Origin: Poindextera sp963706385
Lineage (GTDB): Bacteria; Pseudomonadota; Alphaproteobacteria; Caulobacterales; Caulobacteraceae
Length of the DNA: 64,000 nucleotides
Reading direction: 5' to 3'
Assembly (NCBI GenBank): GCA_963706385.1
Contig: OY970153.1
Coordinates: 1,178,001 to 1,242,000, forward strand
Positions 1 through 7,956 of the stretch are shown in pieces; the first letter of the stretch is position 1; each line of letters opens with the position of its first letter. A model generated the notes under the pieces. That model saw only the letters and a list, made by a program, of their open reading frames with translations. It was not told the DNA's origin and ran no database searches. The position numbers and the translations under genes were made by a program.

Positions 1-409
1 ACGCCTCCGACAGGCTTCGGGTGCGGTGCAGATGCGCGTCCACGCTCACCACGCGGTCGAACGCGGCCCCCAGGAGTCCGCAGATCACGTCGCGGCTGAG
101 CGGCTCGCCCGGCCGAAACACCGCGTCCTGGCGCAGGTAACAGAGGTAGGGCGCGACCAGCACCAGGCGCTCAACGCCCTGCCGTCGCCAGGCGTCGGCG
201 GCGAGCAGCAAGGCGATCAGCTTGTCGTTCGGATGGTCCAGCGAGCAGTAGGCGATGACGGTCCTGGCGGGCGGCGGCGCGACCGGCATCAGCTCGCCGT
301 CGGGGAATCGGTGCAGGGCGACGACCTCGAACGGGACCTCCAGCCCGTCCGCCAGCGCGCGGGCCGGCGCGGTCTGGTCGGCGAAGGCCTGGACCGCGAC
401 GGGGATCAT
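1..409 (-). CDS. Ribose-phosphate pyrophosphokinase-like protein, 3' end cut by window
   Basis: PRPP synthetase family (ribose 5-phosphate + ATP to PRPP). The first 136 residues are visible; the C-terminal half, including the PRPP-binding loop, lies outside the window. Family motifs seen are RFPDGE (residues 34-39), a PYLCYLRQDAVFRPGE flexible-loop segment (87-102) and VDAHLHR (123-129). The ATG overlaps the stop of the upstream phosphorylase gene as ATGA, so the two are probably translationally coupled. It is distinct from the complete prs at 26 kb, so this genome carries at least two PRPP-synthetase-like genes. Whether this one makes PRPP from R5P or acts on the phosphorylase product cannot be told from sequence. 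Confidence 0.85.
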   Translation of the reverse strand, partial: MIPVAVQAFADQTAPARALADGLEVPFEVVALHRFPDGELMPVAPPPARTVIAYCSLDHPNDKLIALLLAADAWRRQGVERLVLVAPYLCYLRQDAVFRPGEPLSRDVICGLLGAAFDRVVSVDAHLHRTRSLSEA

Positions 410-1896
410 GCCCGAATGACCCGAAAACCGGGGTCCGCGTCGGCGGCTTCGCGGGCGAAGCCGAAGTCGGCGGGGTCAAGACCGTGGATCCGATAGAGCG
501 GCTCGCCCGCGCGGACCGCATCGCCGCCTCGTTTCAGCAGATCCAGCCCGGCGCCGACATCGGTCGGCGCGCCCGCAAGCCGCGCGACCAGCCCGATGCG
601 CTGGCAGTCGACGCGATCGATCCAGCCGTCCGAACGGGCCGTCACCTCATAGACCAGCGGGCCCAGCTCGGCCTCGCGGGGCATGGGGCCCTGGGCCTCG
701 ATGATCTGATCCATCTTCCGCGCGGCCTCGCCGCCTTCCAGCAGCTCACGGGCGCGGCGCGCGCCCCCGCCGCCGGGCAGGTCGGGGTCGAACTCAAGGA
801 TGCGGCCGGCCAGCATGATCGACTTTTCCTTCAGATCGACCGGCGCGTCGGGCGCGTTCTCGAGCACCGCGCGCACGTCCCTGACCTCCAGCGCCGGGCC
901 GACGCCGCGGCCGACCGGCTGGGAGCCGTCCGAGATCACCGTCTCGAGCGACAAGCCCAGACGCCCGCCGACGAATTCGAACAACTTGCGCAGATGCAGC
1001 GCCTCATCGGTGTTGCGGACCTTGGCCGAGGGACCGACCGGCAGGTCGATGACCAGATGGGTCGAGCCGGCGGCGGCCTTCTTCGACAGGATCGAGGCGA
1101 CCATCTGTTCGGGCGTGTCGATGCCGAGCGGGCGTTCGACCGAAATCAGCACGTCGTCGGCGGGCGACAAATCGACCCGGCCGCCCCAGACGATGCAGGC
1201 GCCGCAGCGGTCGACCACCGCGCGCATCTCGTCCTCGTTGAGGTCGACGCGGGCGAGCACGGCCATGGTGTCAGCGGTGCCGGCCGGCGAGGTGATCGCG
1301 CGTGACGAGGTCTTTGGGAACAAGAGCCCGTGCGCGGCCACGATGGGCGCCACGATCAGCGAGGTCCGGTTGCCGGGAATGCCGCCGATGCAGTGCTTGT
1401 CGGCCACCAGCGGCCGGCTCCAGCGCAGGCGCGAGCCCGAGGCGATCATCGCCTCCGTCAGCGCCAGGGTTTCGTCCGGGGTCATGAAGCTGGCGCAGGC
1501 GATCAGGAAGGCGGCCACCTCCATGTCCGAATAGGCATGGGTGACCAAGTCCTCGACGATGGCGTTCAGCTCGGCTTGGTCCAAGGTCGCGCCATGGATC
1601 TTGCCGCGCACGGCGTCCAGGCTTCGCGGCGGGCGAGCCGGAGCGATGTCGACCTCGGCCCCGGGCGCCGCGGCCAGCCGGCGAAACAGCGGCATGGTCA
1701 GCCCCGCCTCGTCCGGCCCGACCAGGTCATCGGAGTCGGCGATGACGATGTTGGCGAACAGCACCCGCCCGCCGGCGCGGACCTCGACCTTGCGCGAGCC
1801 GCTGATCCGCTGCGGCCGCAGCGCCGTGCAATCGCGCGACAGCACCAGCACGTTCTCGCGCAGCGTGTCGATCGGCAACGGCTTGACCTTGAGCAT
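406..1896 (-). CDS. Thymidine/AMP phosphorylase family protein, archaeal-type
   Basis: 496 aa, matching the ~500 aa archaeal AMP phosphorylase/long thymidine phosphorylase family rather than the ~440 aa E. coli DeoA. An extra N-terminal domain (about 1-90) precedes the helical and alpha/beta phosphorylase domains. The phosphate/nucleoside-binding motif is KHCIGGIPGNRTS (167-179), the form typical of archaeal AMP phosphorylases, followed by KTSSRAITSPAGTADT (195-210). The family phosphorolyses a nucleoside or NMP to free base plus ribose-1-phosphate or ribose-1,5-bisphosphate. The ATG at 1896 has a weak GAGGG upstream. It is translationally coupled to the PRPP-synthetase-like gene, suggesting joint nucleotide or ribose-phosphate salvage. 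True substrate unknown. Confidence 0.88.
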   Translation of the reverse strand: MLKVKPLPIDTLRENVLVLSRDCTALRPQRISGSRKVEVRAGGRVLFANIVIADSDDLVGPDEAGLTMPLFRRLAAAPGAEVDIAPARPPRSLDAVRGKIHGATLDQAELNAIVEDLVTHAYSDMEVAAFLIACASFMTPDETLALTEAMIASGSRLRWSRPLVADKHCIGGIPGNRTSLIVAPIVAAHGLLFPKTSSRAITSPAGTADTMAVLARVDLNEDEMRAVVDRCGACIVWGGRVDLSPADDVLISVERPLGIDTPEQMVASILSKKAAAGSTHLVIDLPVGPSAKVRNTDEALHLRKLFEFVGGRLGLSLETVISDGSQPVGRGVGPALEVRDVRAVLENAPDAPVDLKEKSIMLAGRILEFDPDLPGGGGARRARELLEGGEAARKMDQIIEAQGPMPREAELGPLVYEVTARSDGWIDRVDCQRIGLVARLAGAPTDVGAGLDLLKRGGDAVRAGEPLYRIHGLDPADFGFAREAADADPGFRVIRA

Positions 1897-2029
1897 GACC
1901 AGGCCCTCGCTGGACGACCCGCAATGGGTAGCGGCCGGACCGGCGTGACGATATTCGGGTCCGCTCCCTAAGGTATACTACGCAAAACGCCTCCGTGGGC
2001 GGTGGGAGCGACGACGGGAAAAACGGTCG

Positions 2030-2710
2030 TCAGAAGCGGTAGCCGACGCCCGCCGATATGACCCACGGGTCGAGATGGACCTGGCTGTCGAGCGGGCCGA
2101 GGCCCGAGCCGACCTCGGCGTGGGTGGTTACGAACACCTTCTTGACGTCGAGGTTCACGGTCAGCTTGTTGGTGACCGGCGCGTCCACGCCGGCCTGCAG
2201 CGCCCAGCCGATCGAGTCGTTCAGGCGGGTGTGGAACCCATTCTTGTTCGAGACGTCATAGAACAGCATCGCGTTGACGCCGGCGCCGACATAGGGGCTG
2301 ATCGTCGACGACTTGCCCAGCGGGCGGTACTGTAGGGTGAGCACCGGCGGGATGACCCAGGTGCTGGCGACCTTGACGTCGGTGGGCGTCACGCCAAGCA
2401 GCATCCCTTCGGCCTTGATCATGTGATTGGTCGTCCCAAGGATCAGTTCCGCCGAGATGTTGTCGGTCACGAAATAGGTGATGCCCAGGGTCGGCATGAT
2501 CGAGTCGCCGACATTGACGTGCAGACCGGTGGGCCCGCCGCCCGCGACGTTGATCGCGTTGTTGGCGTCGGAGAACACGTCGGTCGCCCGCAGGGTGACC
2601 AGAAGCGTGCCCTGGCCAAGCGGCGTGGGCGCCGTGGAATCGGCGTGGGCGAGAACCGGGCCCGCCAGGGCGGCGACAGCGGCGGCGGCGAACAGATGCG
2701 TTTTTTTCAT
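2030..2710 (-). CDS. ompW: OmpW family outer membrane protein
   Basis: 226 aa. The start at 2710 is chosen over an upstream in-frame start because AAGGGG lies just before it and MKKTHLFAAAAVAALAGPVLA is a clean signal peptide. OmpW hallmarks follow: ATDVFSD near the N-terminus, the VTDNISAELILG strand segment, LTLQYRPLGKSSTISPYVGAGVN, and a terminal aromatic residue (GVGYRF) as expected for a beta-barrel sorted by Bam. OmpW forms a small eight-stranded barrel thought to pass small hydrophobic molecules and is induced under low oxygen by FNR in enteric bacteria. No FNR box was found in its own upstream region. It diverges from the Cyc2-like gene. Confidence 0.9.
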   Translation of the reverse strand: MKKTHLFAAAAVAALAGPVLAHADSTAPTPLGQGTLLVTLRATDVFSDANNAINVAGGGPTGLHVNVGDSIMPTLGITYFVTDNISAELILGTTNHMIKAEGMLLGVTPTDVKVASTWVIPPVLTLQYRPLGKSSTISPYVGAGVNAMLFYDVSNKNGFHTRLNDSIGWALQAGVDAPVTNKLTVNLDVKKVFVTTHAEVGSGLGPLDSQVHLDPWVISAGVGYRF

Positions 2711-2804
2711 GATTATCCCCTTGAAACTCCCGCCGAACACGTAGGGTGCCCGATTTTTAGGAGCGAACCGTGATTTTCACAGAACCGTATGGCGCTCACA
2801 CTAA

Positions 2805-2838
2805 ACGATAGATGTTTATATTAGTTTTATACTATCGT
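2805..2838. repeat. Inverted repeat in an AT-rich divergent intergenic region
   Basis: ACGATAG (2805-2811) and CTATCGT (2832-2838) are perfect 7-bp inverted arms 20 bp apart. The spacer is very AT-rich, unlike the GC-rich surroundings. It lies between ompW (leftward) and the Cyc2-like gene (rightward) in the 331-bp gap 2711-3041. It could be an operator for an unknown regulator acting on one or both promoters. No gene is supported in this gap. Confidence 0.4.
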
Positions 2839-2965
2839 GATTTTGGTTGAGATCGCCTTAACCGAAAACCAATTCGAACAGTCATCGCCCGCCGACGTCG
2901 CGTTCGCATTAATCCAGAGCAAGACCACCGGCTCGGGCCATCTCGCTCGGTCACGAGCCCTGTGC

Positions 2966-2979
2966 TTGATGCAGGTCAA
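2966..2979 (+). promoter_or_regulatory. FNR/FixK-type box upstream of the Cyc2-like gene
   Basis: TTGATGCAGGTCAA matches the FNR/FixK consensus TTGAY-N4-RTCAA at every fixed position. It ends 62 bp before the ATG of the Cyc2-like gene at 3042, a normal activator distance. It implies induction at low oxygen together with the cbb3 operon. Confidence 0.8.
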
Positions 2980-3041
2980 TGCCGCGAGACGCGAACCGTC
3001 CGATTTCGACCGTAACGCAGTGCAAGCTCAAGGGGATTGAC

Positions 3042-4412
3042 ATGCTACATCCGCGACTAGGCGCGATGTTCGCCAACATCGTCGCGCCGATCATCGGCGC
3101 GAGCCTGGTTCTGCTGGGCTTAGGCGCGACGCCGGCGAAGGCGGTTCCAGCCTTCGCGGTGCAGACCGGCCAGCCGTGCCAGGCCTGCCACGTCGGCGGG
3201 TTCGGCCCGCAGCTCACGCCGTTCGGGCGCAACTTCAAACTGCACGGCTACACCCAGCGGTCGAACAGCTTCAACGTTCCGCTCTCGGCCATGGCGATAG
3301 CCTCGTTCGTCAACACCGCCAAGGCCGAGGGCCCCACGCCCGGCTTCGCGCCGAACAACAATTTCGCCGTCGATCAGGTCAGCCTGTTCTTCGCCGGCGG
3401 CCTGGGCTCGCACCTGGGCGCCTTCGTCCAGACCACCTACGACGGCGTCGCCCGGGCCTTCCATTGGGACAACCTGGATGTGCGCGCCACCACCACCGTC
3501 CAGATCAAGGACGCAGACGTGGTGCTCGGCGCCAGCCTGAACAATGCGCCGACCGTCGAGGACGCCTGGAACACCACCCCCGCCTGGGGGTTTCCCTATA
3601 CGACGTCGACGCTCGCATCGACGCCCAGCGCCTCGCCGCTGCTGAACGGCGCCTTCGCCCAGACCAGCCTTGGCCTGACCGCCTACGCCTGGATCAACTC
3701 CGAGGTCTATCTGGAGGCTGGCGGCTACGGTTCGCCCGGCGCCACCACCCTGACCCATCTCGGCGCCACGCCTGATGCGTCGATCAAGGGCATCGCACCC
3801 TATGCCCGCATCGCCGTGCAGCATGATGTCGGCGGCGGCACGCTGGAGGCCGGGGTGTTCGGCATGCAGACCGACATCTATCCAGGCCTCGACCGCTCGC
3901 TGGGTCTGACCGACGACTACACCGACATCGGAGTCGACGCCTCCTACATCAAGGCGCTGGCGAGCGGCGACACGGTCGCGGTCAACGCGCGCTATCTGCA
4001 CGAACAGCAGAACCTGAACTACACCTGCGCCACGTCCATAGGTTCAGGGTACGACTGTCCCACCGGCAACAGCCTGACAGACATTCGCGCCGACGTGTCC
4101 TACTACTGGCGCAACAAGATCGGCGGGACGCTCCAGGTGTTCAACACCACCGGCTCGGCCAATCCCTACGTCTATCAATACGGCAACGGCAATCTGAACC
4201 CCAAGCCCGACAGCACCGGGGTGATGCTTCAGGTCGACGGCACCCCGTTCGGCAATGGCAATTCGCCGTTCGGCGCCCGCTTCAACATGCGCGTCGGCCT
4301 GCAGTACACCTTCTACACCCAGTTCAACGGGGCCGGATCAAACTACGACGGCGCCGGCGGCAAAGCCTCCGACAACAACACTTTGAGGGTGTTCACATGG
4401 ATCGCCTACTGA
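3042..4412 (+). CDS. Cyc2-like outer-membrane monoheme cytochrome-porin fusion
   Basis: 456 aa. The ATG at 3042 follows AAGGGG. A signal peptide (about 1-34) ends near PAKA. Right after it comes VPAFAVQTGQPCQACH with one c-type heme motif CQACH (46-50), then FGPQLTPFGRNFKLHGY. The remaining ~380 residues have the alternating aromatic/polar pattern, Gly/Asn-rich turns and terminal aromatic residue (FTWIAY) of an outer-membrane beta-barrel. A single N-terminal heme fused to a porin-like barrel is the architecture of Cyc2, the outer-membrane Fe(II)-oxidising cytochrome of iron oxidisers; the PxFAxQTGxxCxxCH and FGRxFKxxGYT pattern also fits as I recall that family. Function here (electron uptake from Fe(II) or another extracellular donor) is inferred. 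It overlaps the next cytochrome gene by 16 bp and has an FNR box upstream. Confidence 0.72.
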   Translation: MLHPRLGAMFANIVAPIIGASLVLLGLGATPAKAVPAFAVQTGQPCQACHVGGFGPQLTPFGRNFKLHGYTQRSNSFNVPLSAMAIASFVNTAKAEGPTPGFAPNNNFAVDQVSLFFAGGLGSHLGAFVQTTYDGVARAFHWDNLDVRATTTVQIKDADVVLGASLNNAPTVEDAWNTTPAWGFPYTTSTLASTPSASPLLNGAFAQTSLGLTAYAWINSEVYLEAGGYGSPGATTLTHLGATPDASIKGIAPYARIAVQHDVGGGTLEAGVFGMQTDIYPGLDRSLGLTDDYTDIGVDASYIKALASGDTVAVNARYLHEQQNLNYTCATSIGSGYDCPTGNSLTDIRADVSYYWRNKIGGTLQVFNTTGSANPYVYQYGNGNLNPKPDSTGVMLQVDGTPFGNGNSPFGARFNMRVGLQYTFYTQFNGAGSNYDGAGGKASDNNTLRVFTWIAY

Positions 4413-4792
4413 CCCGCGCGCCAACCGTTCAGGCGATTCTGCTTCTCGCGGCCGGGCTCTTCAACGCGCTCCCGGCCGCGGCGGCCGACGCCGGCCACGG
4501 CAAGTCGGTGTTCGCCACTCAGTGCGCCATGTGCCATTCGGCCACCCGCAACGGGCCGACCATCCTGGGACCGCCGCTGTTCGGGGTGGTCGGCCGCAAG
4601 GCCGGATCGGTGAGCGGCTACGCCTATTCGCCGGGCATGAAGTCGGCCGGTTTCGTCTGGAGCGACGATCAGCTGCGCGCCTACCTTCCCGCGCCGCGCG
4701 CCATGGTGCCCGGTGTCAAGATGGCCTACGGCGGCCTGAAGAACCCGACCCAGCTCGACGACCTGATCGCCTACCTCAACGGCCAGAAATAG
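4397..4792 (+). CDS. Class I periplasmic cytochrome c
   Basis: 131 aa with a signal peptide (about 1-30, ending PAAAADA) and mature cytochrome c2/c550-like domain. Heme motif CAMCH at 43-47; likely Met ligand M109 in PGVKMAY; GPPLFGVVGRKAGS and the C-terminal LDDLIAYLNG helix are typical of mitochondrial-type class I cytochromes. It starts inside the 3' end of the Cyc2-like gene (16-bp overlap), so the two are co-translated. It is the obvious electron carrier between the outer-membrane cytochrome and the cbb3 oxidase encoded nearby. Confidence 0.92.
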   Translation: MDRLLTRAPTVQAILLLAAGLFNALPAAAADAGHGKSVFATQCAMCHSATRNGPTILGPPLFGVVGRKAGSVSGYAYSPGMKSAGFVWSDDQLRAYLPAPRAMVPGVKMAYGGLKNPTQLDDLIAYLNGQK

Positions 4793-4811
4793 CCGCTGGC
4801 CGACAGGCGCA

Positions 4812-6273
4812 TCAGACGTAGTCGAACAGGACCATGAAGCCGAAGTCCATGTGCAGCTGCTGGTGGCAGTGGAACAGGGTGCGGCCGGGATTGTCGGCGA
4901 CGAAATCGACCTCGAGCGCCTGGTAGCCGCCCAGCATCGCCACGTCCTTCAGCACCCCGGTCATGGGCCGGCCCGCCGAGCGGGTGATCTCGAAACTATG
5001 GCGGTGCAGATGCACCGGATGGATGTCGTCGCTGGCGTTGCGCATCCGCAGCCGATAGCGCCGCCCCTCGCGCAGCTTGAACATCGGCTCCATCCGCGCG
5101 TCGGAGAAGGCGGTTCCGTTGATCGTCCATTGGTTGAAGCCGCCCAGCGCCGCGTTGGCCTTGGCGAAGGTCATCTCGAAAGTCTCGTCCGGCGCCGGCG
5201 CCGCGCCTGGGCGGGCGAACCAGCCGTAGTCCCAGCGGGCCTGGCCAGGCGGGATCCACCGCGGCTGGCCCGAACAGCCGGCGTACTCGATCACCACGCC
5301 CATGCCGCGGCGCCGGTCGTCGTCGGCCAGGTCACCCATCACCCAGACGCCGGGCTGGTTCATCTCGACGATGGCCGAGACCCGCTCGGCGGTTCCCAGC
5401 CACAGCGCCGCGACCTCCGCCGGCCGCGCCACCGGATTGCCGTCCAGCGCCACCACCTGGAAGTGGTGACCGGGCAAGGCCAGGCTGCGGATCTCGGTGG
5501 CGCTGGCGTTCAGCACGTGGAACAGCACCCGCTCGCCGGCCTTGACCCGGATCGGCTCGCCCTGGCCCAGCATCTTGCCGTTGATCGAGAAGAGATCGTA
5601 GCCGACCTCGAATCCGTGCGGCGCGCCCGCGGGCCAGCGAGGCGGCCATCGCCCGCTCGCCTCGCGCCTTGAGCTCGGGGACCTGGGCGGCGGGGGTCAG
5701 GAAGTCCATGGCCATGTCGCCGCCGCGGCTCAAGGCGGGCTCGAACTCCTTCAGGGTCAGGAACACCTCGCGGTCGTAACGGCCCGGTTCGTGGGCCGGC
5801 TCGACGTACACCGGGCCGACCTGACCGCCGTACAGGCCCGCGGTCAGGTCCGCGCCGGCGCGCAGGTGGGTGTGATAGAAGCGCAGGCCCGCCGGCCCGG
5901 GCGTGAAGGCGATGCGGCGCGAGCCGCGCGCCGGGATGTAGGGCGTGCCCTCCTCCGCCGCGCCGTCCACGTCGACGGGGAGCGTCTGGCCATGCCAGTG
6001 AAGCTGCTCGGGCGTGTCGGTGTCGTTGTGGATGTCGACCACGACGCGGCGGCCCTGTTTGAGCCTGAGCAGCGGGCCGGGGAATTGGCCGTTGTAGGTG
6101 GTGGTGGCGATGATCTTGTCCGGCGCCAGCTCGACGAGGCCGGTTCCGATCCGAATGGTATGGTCGGCCGGGCCGGCCGGCGCGGGCGGGCGCGGCGCGC
6201 AGGCCAGCGGCGCGGTCGCCGAAACCGCCGCGGCGGCGCCCAGTTGCAGCAGATGTCGGCGATCGAAGCCCAT
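4812..6273 (-). pseudogene. Three-domain multicopper oxidase, interrupted by a frameshift
   Basis: Two adjacent reading frames together encode one Tat-exported multicopper oxidase. The N-terminal part (start 6273) has a FDRRHLLQLG Tat motif, HWHG (92-95) and HTHLRAG (134-140). The C-terminal part has HPVHLHRHSFEI and FHCHQQLHMDFGFM, which complete the type 1, 2 and 3 copper ligands. The frames join near 5624-5634, in GGCCCGCGGGCG as read on the minus strand; removing one C there gives a continuous MAASLAAGAPHGFEVGYDL. So it is either a recent one-base insertion or a sequencing error in a GC run. All copper ligands are intact. It is last in the hemerythrin-like operon and converges on the cytochrome genes. 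Possible roles are copper, Fe(II) or phenol oxidation. Confidence 0.8.
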
Positions 6274-6320
6274 CGGCGCCTCATCGGGATCGGCTCGCCG
6301 CTCCGGACGAGCCTCGAACG

Positions 6321-6677
6321 CTACTTGCCCTGCAACAGGTCCATGAACGGCGGGAAGGTCAACAGAAGACCGCCGGCCAACAGCACGAACGCCGCCACGT
6401 TGACCGCCGCGAGATTAACGTCGCGCCGCCCCCAGCGCCGGGCGAGGCCGAACCAGACCGCGAGCCAGACCAGGGTCGCCGCCAGGGTGACGCCGGATAG
6501 CGGGCCGGTGGGCCTCCACAGGCTGAACACCGGCTTGAGGCGGGGCCAGGCGTCGTCGGCGAAGGCGAACACCCCCAGCGCGAACGAGCCCGCGCCCGCT
6601 CCAAGGATCGCCGCCGCGCCGGGCCCGCTGGGCAGCTCACCGGACGTGTCCGGGACCGGGGGCGGCTCGCTCGCCAT
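6321..6677 (-). CDS. Small membrane protein of unknown function
   Basis: 118 aa with about three predicted transmembrane segments (about 23-40, 58-78 and 90-108) and a Pro-rich N-terminus. No recognised domain, cysteines or heme motif. It starts one base after the stop of the 188-aa membrane protein gene and is followed by the multicopper oxidase gene, so it is part of one leftward operon probably driven from the FNR box at 7938. Possibly a membrane partner of the oxidase or of the 188-aa protein; no function assigned. Confidence 0.75.
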   Translation of the reverse strand: MASEPPPVPDTSGELPSGPGAAAILGAGAGSFALGVFAFADDAWPRLKPVFSLWRPTGPLSGVTLAATLVWLAVWFGLARRWGRRDVNLAAVNVAAFVLLAGGLLLTFPPFMDLLQGK

Positions 6678-6678
6678 C

Positions 6679-7245
6679 CTATTTATCCCTCAGAAGCACG
6701 ATCTCGGGGCCGCCCTTGACCGGCGCGAACTTGTTCAGGAAGGCGCCGAAGACGCCGGCGACGCCGGTGGCCAGGAAGGCGGCGGCGGTGAAAGCCAGCA
6801 CCGCGTTGCGCAGATGCTTGTGCCGCGCGAGCTGCGGGCCATATTTGATGAACACATAGGCGACCATGGTCATCGCGATCGGGGTCAGCCAGGCGATGTG
6901 CTCCTTCCACTCCATTCCGTAGTCGTGCCAGCCCTTGGTCAGCGGGTTGGAGAGCAGCAGCCGCTGGGGATAAGCCGACAGATCGGTGGCCCCGGCCGGC
7001 GGGACGGCGCGATACCAGGGATAGACCAGATAGGACCCGGACAGCACGGTGAGCCAGGCCAGCGCCGCCATGCTGATCAGATAGAACCGGAACAACCGCC
7101 GCGCGCGCGGCGGCGGCGACCAGTGCGCGCCGCTCACGGCGGTGGCGTAGATCACCCCGATGGCGCCCGAAAAGGCGAGCATGAACAGCGCGCCGAACCC
7201 CATGCCGTGCAGCACGGTGATTAGGTCGCGATAGGTGAGCTCCAT
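6679..7245 (-). CDS. Multi-pass membrane protein, possible heme-binding
   Basis: 188 aa with about four to five hydrophobic segments. Histidines lie in or next to membrane segments: H14 in VLHGMGFGALFML, and the H residues of KGWHDYGMEWKEHIAWLTP, which could ligate heme or metal. No family recognised with confidence. It lies between the secreted hemerythrin-like gene and the 118-aa membrane protein gene in the same operon. The context (FNR box, multicopper oxidase, cytochromes) suggests a redox role in the membrane, which is inference only. Confidence 0.78.
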   Translation of the reverse strand: MELTYRDLITVLHGMGFGALFMLAFSGAIGVIYATAVSGAHWSPPPRARRLFRFYLISMAALAWLTVLSGSYLVYPWYRAVPPAGATDLSAYPQRLLLSNPLTKGWHDYGMEWKEHIAWLTPIAMTMVAYVFIKYGPQLARHKHLRNAVLAFTAAAFLATGVAGVFGAFLNKFAPVKGGPEIVLLRDK

Positions 7246-7279
7246 ACCTGGCCTTTCCGCCGGGCGCGGCGCCGGACTC

Positions 7280-7846
7280 CTAACGACCGGGGGCCAGTTT
7301 AGCGCGCAGGACGTCGCCGATCACCACCACGGTCGGCTCCAGGATCTCGATGTCGTTCAGCAAATCGGCGGCGGCGGACTGGGCGAAGTCGATGGCCTCC
7401 TGGTCGTGCGCGGCCTGGCCGGCGACCAGCAGGGCGTTGAGCAAATCCGTGACCTCGGTGTGCTCCTGGAAGATCGCCTCGCGCTCGGCCTTGACCTTAT
7501 CGGCCATGTCCAGCGCCCACCGCATGTCCGGCGTCACCTTGCCGTCCGCCAGGTCCGGCAGCAGGGTCAGGGGCGGCAGGATGTAGTCCCGCTCGCGCTC
7601 AGTGTGCCGCTTGAACAGCTCCAGCGCTTGGCGCGCCACGATCCCGACCTTTCCAGGCCGCCCAGCCAGGACGTTCAGCCGATCCAGGGTGTCCTGGTGC
7701 TCAAGCAGCAATGACTGTGGAATGTCGTGCGGGACCGCCGCGGCCGGCGCCGCCGCCGACTGGGCCAGGGCGTGTCCCCCGGACCCGATCCACGCCGTGG
7801 CGGCGAACGCCATCAGCGCGAACAGTGTCGATGACCTTGGACGCAT
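7280..7846 (-). CDS. Secreted hemerythrin-like (HHE-type) protein
   Basis: 188 aa with a signal peptide (about 1-29, ending HALAQ). The mature part is almost all helix. Histidine/acid-bearing helices resemble an HHE hemerythrin bundle: SLLLEHQDTLDRLNVL, ELFKRHTERERDYILPPL (compare HxxxEExxLFP of HHE domains) and IFQEHTEVTDLLNAL. Hemerythrin-like domains carry a di-iron centre that binds O2 or NO, or senses or stores iron. A periplasmic location is unusual but fits the redox neighbours. It is first gene of the leftward operon; the FNR box is 91 bp upstream. The iron-ligand assignment is tentative. Confidence 0.62.
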   Translation of the reverse strand: MRPRSSTLFALMAFAATAWIGSGGHALAQSAAAPAAAVPHDIPQSLLLEHQDTLDRLNVLAGRPGKVGIVARQALELFKRHTERERDYILPPLTLLPDLADGKVTPDMRWALDMADKVKAEREAIFQEHTEVTDLLNALLVAGQAAHDQEAIDFAQSAAADLLNDIEILEPTVVVIGDVLRAKLAPGR

Positions 7847-7937
7847 GCCTGATCCTCCAAACCCCCGGCGTCGGACGGGCGATCCGTCCGACGGATTCCG
7901 CCTGACCGCTAAATGTCATGACCACGCACCCGGTGAG

Positions 7938-7951
7938 TTGACTTGGATCAA
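7938..7951 (-). promoter_or_regulatory. FNR/FixK-type box of the hemerythrin-like/multicopper oxidase operon
   Basis: TTGACTTGGATCAA is a perfect match to TTGAY-N4-RTCAA. It is 91 bp upstream of the hemerythrin-like start and just past the stop of the DUF6481-like gene, so it most likely serves the leftward operon 7846-4812. Confidence 0.8.
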
Positions 7952-7956
7952 CGGCG

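Noticed and set aside
2837..3040. 67-codon open frame just before the Cyc2-like gene
   Set aside because: No ribosome binding site or family-like content; it covers the FNR box and promoter of the next gene.
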